This document shows, piece by piece, positions 59,001-64,000 of a DNA stretch of 64,000 bases (position 1 is the first letter of the stretch; each line of letters opens with the position of its first letter). The translations under genes were made by a program, and so were the position numbers. The notes beneath the pieces are model-generated. The model worked only from the letters and a program-made list of their open reading frames with translations. It was not told the DNA's origin and did no database searches. The stretch is from the NCBI GenBank assembly GCA_027579435.1, contig JANBPK010000850.1, forward strand, positions 100,305 to 164,304, in the 5' to 3' direction. The DNA is from Candolleomyces eurysporus. Taxonomy: Eukaryota > Basidiomycota > Agaricomycetes > Agaricales > Psathyrellaceae.

Positions 59001-60271
59001 TATTTGAATATGATGCCAAATTAGAGTTGGAGTGCTGTAATTCGTTGAGGTAGGAAGGAACATCAGTGGTCGTGACACGTCGCTGGAGACGGACGGGGTC
59101 GTCGAGGATGCCAACGGAGATAGCGCGAGGCCTGGTGGGAGCAACAACAAGATGGTCGTTCGGTTTGTATCCTTTGGCCATGTAATCCTGGGCCCCATAG
59201 CTGTCGTCGTAGCCCAATTGCTGTCGGTTATAGTCGTCATAATTTTCAAAGTACTCTTCTTCCTCTTCAGCAGCTGGAGTCGGCAGGAGGGATGCCGTGG
59301 GGCCAGGCCGGGCGCGGTAAACAGAGACGGTGTTTGCACGGGTTCGGTTGGGGTTGGCCAAATTGCCGGCAATAGCCTGCTGGGCTTGGCTGCGAAGCTC
59401 GGAAATGGTGGCTGCAGGGGGAGCTGCGTGTCTGCTGTGGTGGTGGTGAGTATCGTCGAGGCCCAGATAATCGAGGGTGTGGACACCAAAATCATCGGGA
59501 CCCGAGTCGACGGAGTTGACGGAACGCAGCTCATCAAGGACCGAGAATCCGTTCCCGTTTCCATTCGAGGTGGATGACAACCAGGAGGAAGAGAAGATAG
59601 AGGGGCCAAAGGCATTGGAAAGGCCGCCTGAAGGCAACGTAAGAGAACCTGACCTGAGACGACTATTGCGCTCAGTGACTGCGGAAGTAGCCACGGTGGA
59701 GGCAACCGAGGTGGCATGGCGCAACGTGGGGCGAGGTGGTGCGAGGCTGGTTGAGGTGGCAGTAGGACCAACAGGAGCCTGCCTTTGATCTGCGAGGGAG
59801 GCGGTCGAATTTGATGCCGTAACCGAAGAGGGGGTCGTGGACGTGTTCGACGTCGCTGCAAAACGCTGGGCCGCGAGGTGGACGTTAGAAGGCAAGGTTC
59901 CGGCCCTTGGCCTCCTAAACCCGGGTGGGTAATTAGTAGGGGGTAACGTGGAACCGTCGCCAGCAGTGGAGGTGACCGATGGGGGGCCGTCGTTGGGTGG
60001 GGAGCCGCCTGACGCCAGGGCCCGCAGGGCAGGGGGCCTGTATCTTGCCTGCATCTGGGTTTCTGCGAGTCTGTGGACATTGCGGGACGAAAAATCGCCG
60101 CGAAAGCGCGAGATGGTGGGTGATGAGAAAATNGGGGGGGAAAACAGCGGCGAAATAGGGCAGCCAGCTCACCTCTTTGCGTAGACTGCAGACGGNTGCC
60201 GGGGGCGGCGTCTTTCCGCTGGAAGGGCCCCTTGCGAACGCGCCATTGCCGTCGTTGGCCGATAAAGACAT
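56061..60271 (-). CDS. RRM plus Pumilio-repeat RNA-binding protein (Jsn1/Puf1-2 type)
   Basis: Post-transcriptional regulator binding mRNA 3' UTRs. A first exon (MSLSANDGNGAFARGPSSGK..., from 60271) joins across an intron to RLAETQMQARYRPPALRALA. This reads in frame only if the N at 60196 is dropped; otherwise the start is the ATG at 60054. A Ser/Thr-rich region follows. RRM1 is RSLWIGNLDSSVTSEQL with CGFVNFVDQADA. RRM2 is RALWIGSIPSTTTPATIL with CGFINFERLDDA. PUF repeats include DLASDWLGNT, GIHKNGTWAAQKIIDCAQ, LLDQFGNYVVQ, GRFGARSMRACLES and NPNGALLLTWLLD. A Gln/Pro/Met-rich tail ends SPMGNYHA at 56061. The same RRM-PUF order occurs in yeast Jsn1. Confidence 0.9.
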
Positions 60272-60921
60272 TATAGACGATACGATTAAGGATTACGATG
60301 GATGCTGGGGGTTCCCGGGGAATCTTTTACGATATCGTTGGCTGTCGGATGACAGTGATTTTGGGGTGAATTAGGGTGGCCTGCGAGAGGGGTGCGAGGA
60401 ACGAGGCGACGCAGTGGAGACGGACGGGTATGTGGTCCCAGAGGACGGATGGGGGTGGGGGTGGGGTGAAGGAGAAGAGGTGCAAAGAATTAGGTATGCT
60501 GGCTTGGATAATAAGGAAGGAGAGGCGGAGGGGAAAGGGCCACAAGTATAGGATATAGGGAAGATAGTAAGTAATGGGAGAAAGTAAAAAGCCAAAAGCA
60601 CAAGCCTCGAAATCTGTCAATCCACAACTTTCTTCTGAGCTGGCCACATTTTCCCACGCCGCCTCATCGTGAGGTTCCAACCAGTCAGCCCCGTCCCACA
60701 AGGCAAAATTTCACACAATCATTCGAGCGGGCAGCAACTATATCAGATATAAATCTACGCGATTATACACCACAGAACGAATGCGAACAAGGCCATTACT
60801 ACGAAAAGCGCGACGATGTCACTAGAAAAACACATGGGACAGCACAAATACAATACATCGTTGCTCGCAAAACAAGAAACGTCGTCAAAAGTCGTAATTT
60901 ACAGTCGGTCGTCGGACCGTC
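60272..60921. other. Spacer upstream of the PUF gene
   Basis: No supported gene. GT-rich tracts (60430-60480) suit a 5' UTR or promoter on the minus strand. The segment next to 60922 is the 3' UTR of the following gene. Confidence 0.45.
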
Positions 60922-63900
60922 TCAAGAAATAGAATTCCTCGAACCACGTCCCCCGCGCGTTCTTGGTCTAGTGTGGCTCGCAGCAGGCGAGGGTGCCGGC
61001 TGGTGCGATGCAGCCAGATCAGCAACTCTCTTTGACCGTCTCAACGGCCGGGCTGACCGCTGCTCCTCGTTCTGCTCGGATGAACCAGGAGCAGATCGTT
61101 TCGCAAGCGAGACAGGGACCGGGGTTGGGGCGCAGCTAGCATCAGCCTGCACCTCTACAACCCCTTCCATCGGTGAAGCAGAGCCTGTCGAAGCTTGCGC
61201 CGGCGCCGGCAACTGCTTGAACGAGACAGTAGGCGAGGATATAGACTCCAAAGAAGTGAGCGAGGATGTATCGGACACGTCCCCATCACCTCCTGGCCCC
61301 TCCTCTTGCTCCATGCTATCATCTTCGGGATTCGAAACTGATAGCGTGGCCGTCGAAGGGGCAGAGTCCCTGTCCCAATCTGGCACGACACAGAGCTCAA
61401 ATATCTCCTGCTCTGTTGCGCTCAGTGGTACATCCCTCATCTCCTCCTGCTGCCTCTCCACAATTGCCATCTTTGCGGGCAGCGCGTACGCATCTGCCGT
61501 GGAGGAGGGAATGACAATCAAGAGTGATGACTGTTGCTGCTGCTGTCTGGCCAACATTTCCGTGGCAGTCACGATGGGCAGGAGCTGCTGCTGCTGTTGC
61601 TCCCGCAACGTGCTTGCAAAAGGTCTGCCAAACTGATTCAGCATCCGTCCAGGCGCGTTACTTCGGTGAAAATCTTGCAACGCAGTCGGGAAGCGCTCAA
61701 ACAGTTCATCCGACAGAAACACGTCAAATTCGCCGTTTGGGGCAGGGTGGTCTCTGAGGTAGGCCTGGGCCACAGCGAGTGGTACCCATTTGCCTGTCAC
61801 TGGCGCCGACCCTTGCCTGACGATCGTCAAATTCGAAACCGTGCTCTCCACCGGAGTTGGTCCGTTGAGGTAGTCGATGATTGGGGAAAGATTGACAAAG
61901 TCGGTGTCTATACGCCTCAAGAAATGGAAGCTGCCGAGGACCATCTGATAAACAGAGATATCTGTATCGAGAAGAATGTCGTTAGACCAGTTTCACAGGC
62001 TTCAATGACGGAATAAAAGACTCACCCTCGATTTGAGTTGCAGCAACCGTTGGGGTGCATGGTTGGCATGTGTGAACGACGACTACATCAGATGCCGGTG
62101 TAAGAATTAGAGAAGATGGCGATACGCCAGAAGAAGAGAGAGAGTTCATAGAGTGAATTAGCGACGCAATAGAATGCGTCAGATTAGCTGGAGAAGTGTA
62201 GGCTTGCGTGTTGGCTGATTCGGGCGTTGTGCCCGATATGCTATTATTGCGTGTGGCGATAGTAGGTGGGACGGGGCCAGCCGACGCTGAGAATTGAGGG
62301 GTTGACAGAGTAGGCACGGTCTTTGACCGAGGGCGAATGGTGCCGAAATCTTTCCATTCTTCCTCTTCAACTTTGTTGCAGTATGGGGGTGAAAGATCCG
62401 AGGCGCCTGTGGAAGAGGGAGGCGAAGAAGAGAGGAGAGACGGTGGTGGAAAGAGTGAGTCAAACGCGAGGTCTTCCTGCTTGATGTGAGGAGACTCTGT
62501 CCAGTGGTCGCGAGGGGCATCCCAATCCCAAAAGTCAAAGGGCTCGACCTTCGGCTTGATCTGACCCACACCAGACACCTTGTTCTCGGCAAGGCTAGAA
62601 TCAAAGTCGTCCCAAGCGTCAAGCATACCCTGGAGATCCCTGGGCTCTTCTTTTACTGTTACTTGCCCGTGAGGTGGAATGAGTGGGGCAGAAGGGGACC
62701 TGGGGCCTGGGCTCTCGAACTGGGTCTCTCCATCCTCGCTTTCCATATCCGATTCGCTCGTCGACTCCTCCGAAAAGACGTGTGTGCGTGTCATGGAGAT
62801 GTGGAAGTCGTCCTCGTCTTCAGAGTCGGGCGGCAGGGAACCAACACTGTGAGCGAGTGAAGGAGAACGTCGGTACGCATTATGGAAGTCGGGATATACG
62901 GGATAGGGACCTTCGTAAGAGGGTGTGTAAGAGGGGATGGATATCGAGCGTCTGGGGTAAGGAGGTAGTCGCCATGACTCTTCTTCTTCCTGCATTTCTG
63001 GGCTGCATGATCGTTGCTGCTCCGGCGCAGAGGAATCTAGATCCATGTCGTCTGATGAATCACTGTCTCCGTCATCCGATATAGGTTGTGACTGTTCTTC
63101 GGGAGGACGGCTGGCTTTCAGGGAAGGACAATTGAGTCGAATTCTCAAAGTAAGCTTCTTCTGCGGGCGGTCGTCTATTTCATTTTCGGACGAGTCCTCG
63201 TCGGAGGAATCCCTCGCTGCGCAACTCCTGAGTGGGCGCTTGCGNTTTTTGACCGAGAAGCGACTCGTCGTGTCTTGAGCGGCGTCGCTTGCGATCTCGG
63301 TCCTCTAGCTCCTCGTCGAGGTGTGTATAGTCGCAAAGCCGGATCCCTGCGCGTGCAAATGGACACGAAGCACCAGTGGCGCGACTGAGATACCAGACTG
63401 CGGTGTTCTTGCGGAAGTTGGTGCGTCGGGCGGGGGAGACCTTGCGGGGATTACCACCCTGGAGCGAGTATAGGGCGGGGATTAGGTCGTCGTCGGCATC
63501 TGTTCCTGAGAGACTGTGAGAGAGAAGCAGGGGCTGGTCGTGGTCCGCTTCACAGCGTTCGTTGTGCATGCGCAGATAGGTGGTGATAGCCTGGGTCGCT
63601 GCCGAGGTGCTAGGGACGGGTGAGCATGCACCGGGGACGAAAGGGAAATGAGTGACGCACTTTTGGCAGCCGAGACCATTCAGTATGGCGAGATCAGCAA
63701 GGTCCTTGACGGTGGTGGCACGGTTGTCCTGCAAAATGATCGGAATCGAACCAAAAAAGAAGGCAAAGAATGATGGGGACATACCACTGAAAGGAGGGAG
63801 CGAGCAATGGCCAGAAAGACCTTGCTGCCTGCGTCGTCCTTGTGGAGGATCACGTCTGGGGGCGGAAACTCTGGGATCTCGTGTGGCGAACAGGGAGCGA

Positions 63901-64000
63901 CTGAATGCGTCTGGCGCGACGAGGAGGCTGCTGCATTCGGGGGCGAACTTGCTTTAGGCTTCNGCGGTTGGCTCTGGCTCCTGGCTGAGACGGACGGGGG
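60922..64000 (-). CDS. GDS1-like winged-helix protein with C-terminal KilA-N/APSES-like domain (5' end outside window)
   Basis: Predicted nuclear regulator, incomplete at its N-terminus. Near the window edge are IPEFPPPDVILHKDDAGSK and VFLAIARSLLS, then TVKDLADLAILNGLGC, AITTYLRMHNERCEADHDQP, LLSHSLSGTDADDDLIPALY and FRKNTAVWYLSRATGASCPF. This block resembles the GDS1 winged-helix domain of fungi. Basic RDRKRRRSRH and KRKRPLR follow. The middle is acidic and Ser/Pro-rich. The last part, EGDISVYQMVLGSFHFLRRI with DTDFVNLSPIIDYL and GKWVPLAVAQAYLRD, resembles KilA-N/APSES DNA-binding folds. An N at 63245 splits GQK from RKRPLRSCAARDSS. It ends RGSRNSIS at 60922. Poly-Gln stretches are present. 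Confidence 0.75.

Noticed and set aside
58974..60080. 368-codon open frame overlapping the PUF gene on the same strand in another frame
   Set aside because: Low-complexity shadow caused by the Ser/Pro/Ala-rich coding sequence; no domain, and the other frame has the RRMs.

Overview
The window looks like a chromosomal segment of a basidiomycete, most likely a mushroom-forming agaricomycete. The genes are densely packed, often divergent or convergent pairs under 200 bp apart. Most are cut by many 45-60 nt introns with GTxxGT donors and CTNAC-like branch sites. The proteins are ordinary eukaryotic ones with fungal-type features: a TKL-type kinase, RasGEF, PUF, Met30, DUF202 and KilA-N proteins. 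There is no bacterial, plasmid or viral signature. Coding coordinates below run from start to stop codon and include introns. Splice sites were placed by eye from reading frame and family conservation.

Layout. 1-4.2 kb: 3' end of the HECT ubiquitin ligase RSP5, convergent with the mRNA cap methyltransferase ABD1. 4.3-15.6 kb: a tandem duplication of about 5.2 kb. Each unit carries a complete M1 aminopeptidase gene on the minus strand and the 5' part of a divergent L-serine dehydratase. Only the right-hand dehydratase is complete; the left one is a truncated relic. 15.8-19.5 kb: a DUF202 membrane protein, a three-unit satellite with hairpins, and a decayed 3' fragment of the same dehydratase. 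19.6-35.4 kb: housekeeping genes PET100, POLD2, SNF8, HID1, a LARP7-like protein, a GPI-anchored PEBP-like protein, an RBM5-like splicing factor, NDUFB4, COQ7 and a PGG-repeat protein. A tRNA-Leu(UAA) follows. 36-40.3 kb: a helical-domain TKL kinase followed by a RasGEF, probably one fused gene. 40.9-64 kb: MET30-like F-box/WD40 protein, GSK3, a DHA1 transporter, tRNase Z, an unrecognised Ser-rich protein, a putative myristoylated protein, an RRM/PUF protein, and the C-terminal part of a GDS1-like plus KilA-N nuclear protein that runs off the right end.

The genes do not form a pathway. The most unusual items are the probable kinase-RasGEF fusion with an MLKL-like N-terminus, the dehydratase/aminopeptidase duplication, the satellite with a covarying hairpin, several micro-exons and GC-AG introns, and isolated single Ns whose removal restores reading frames.
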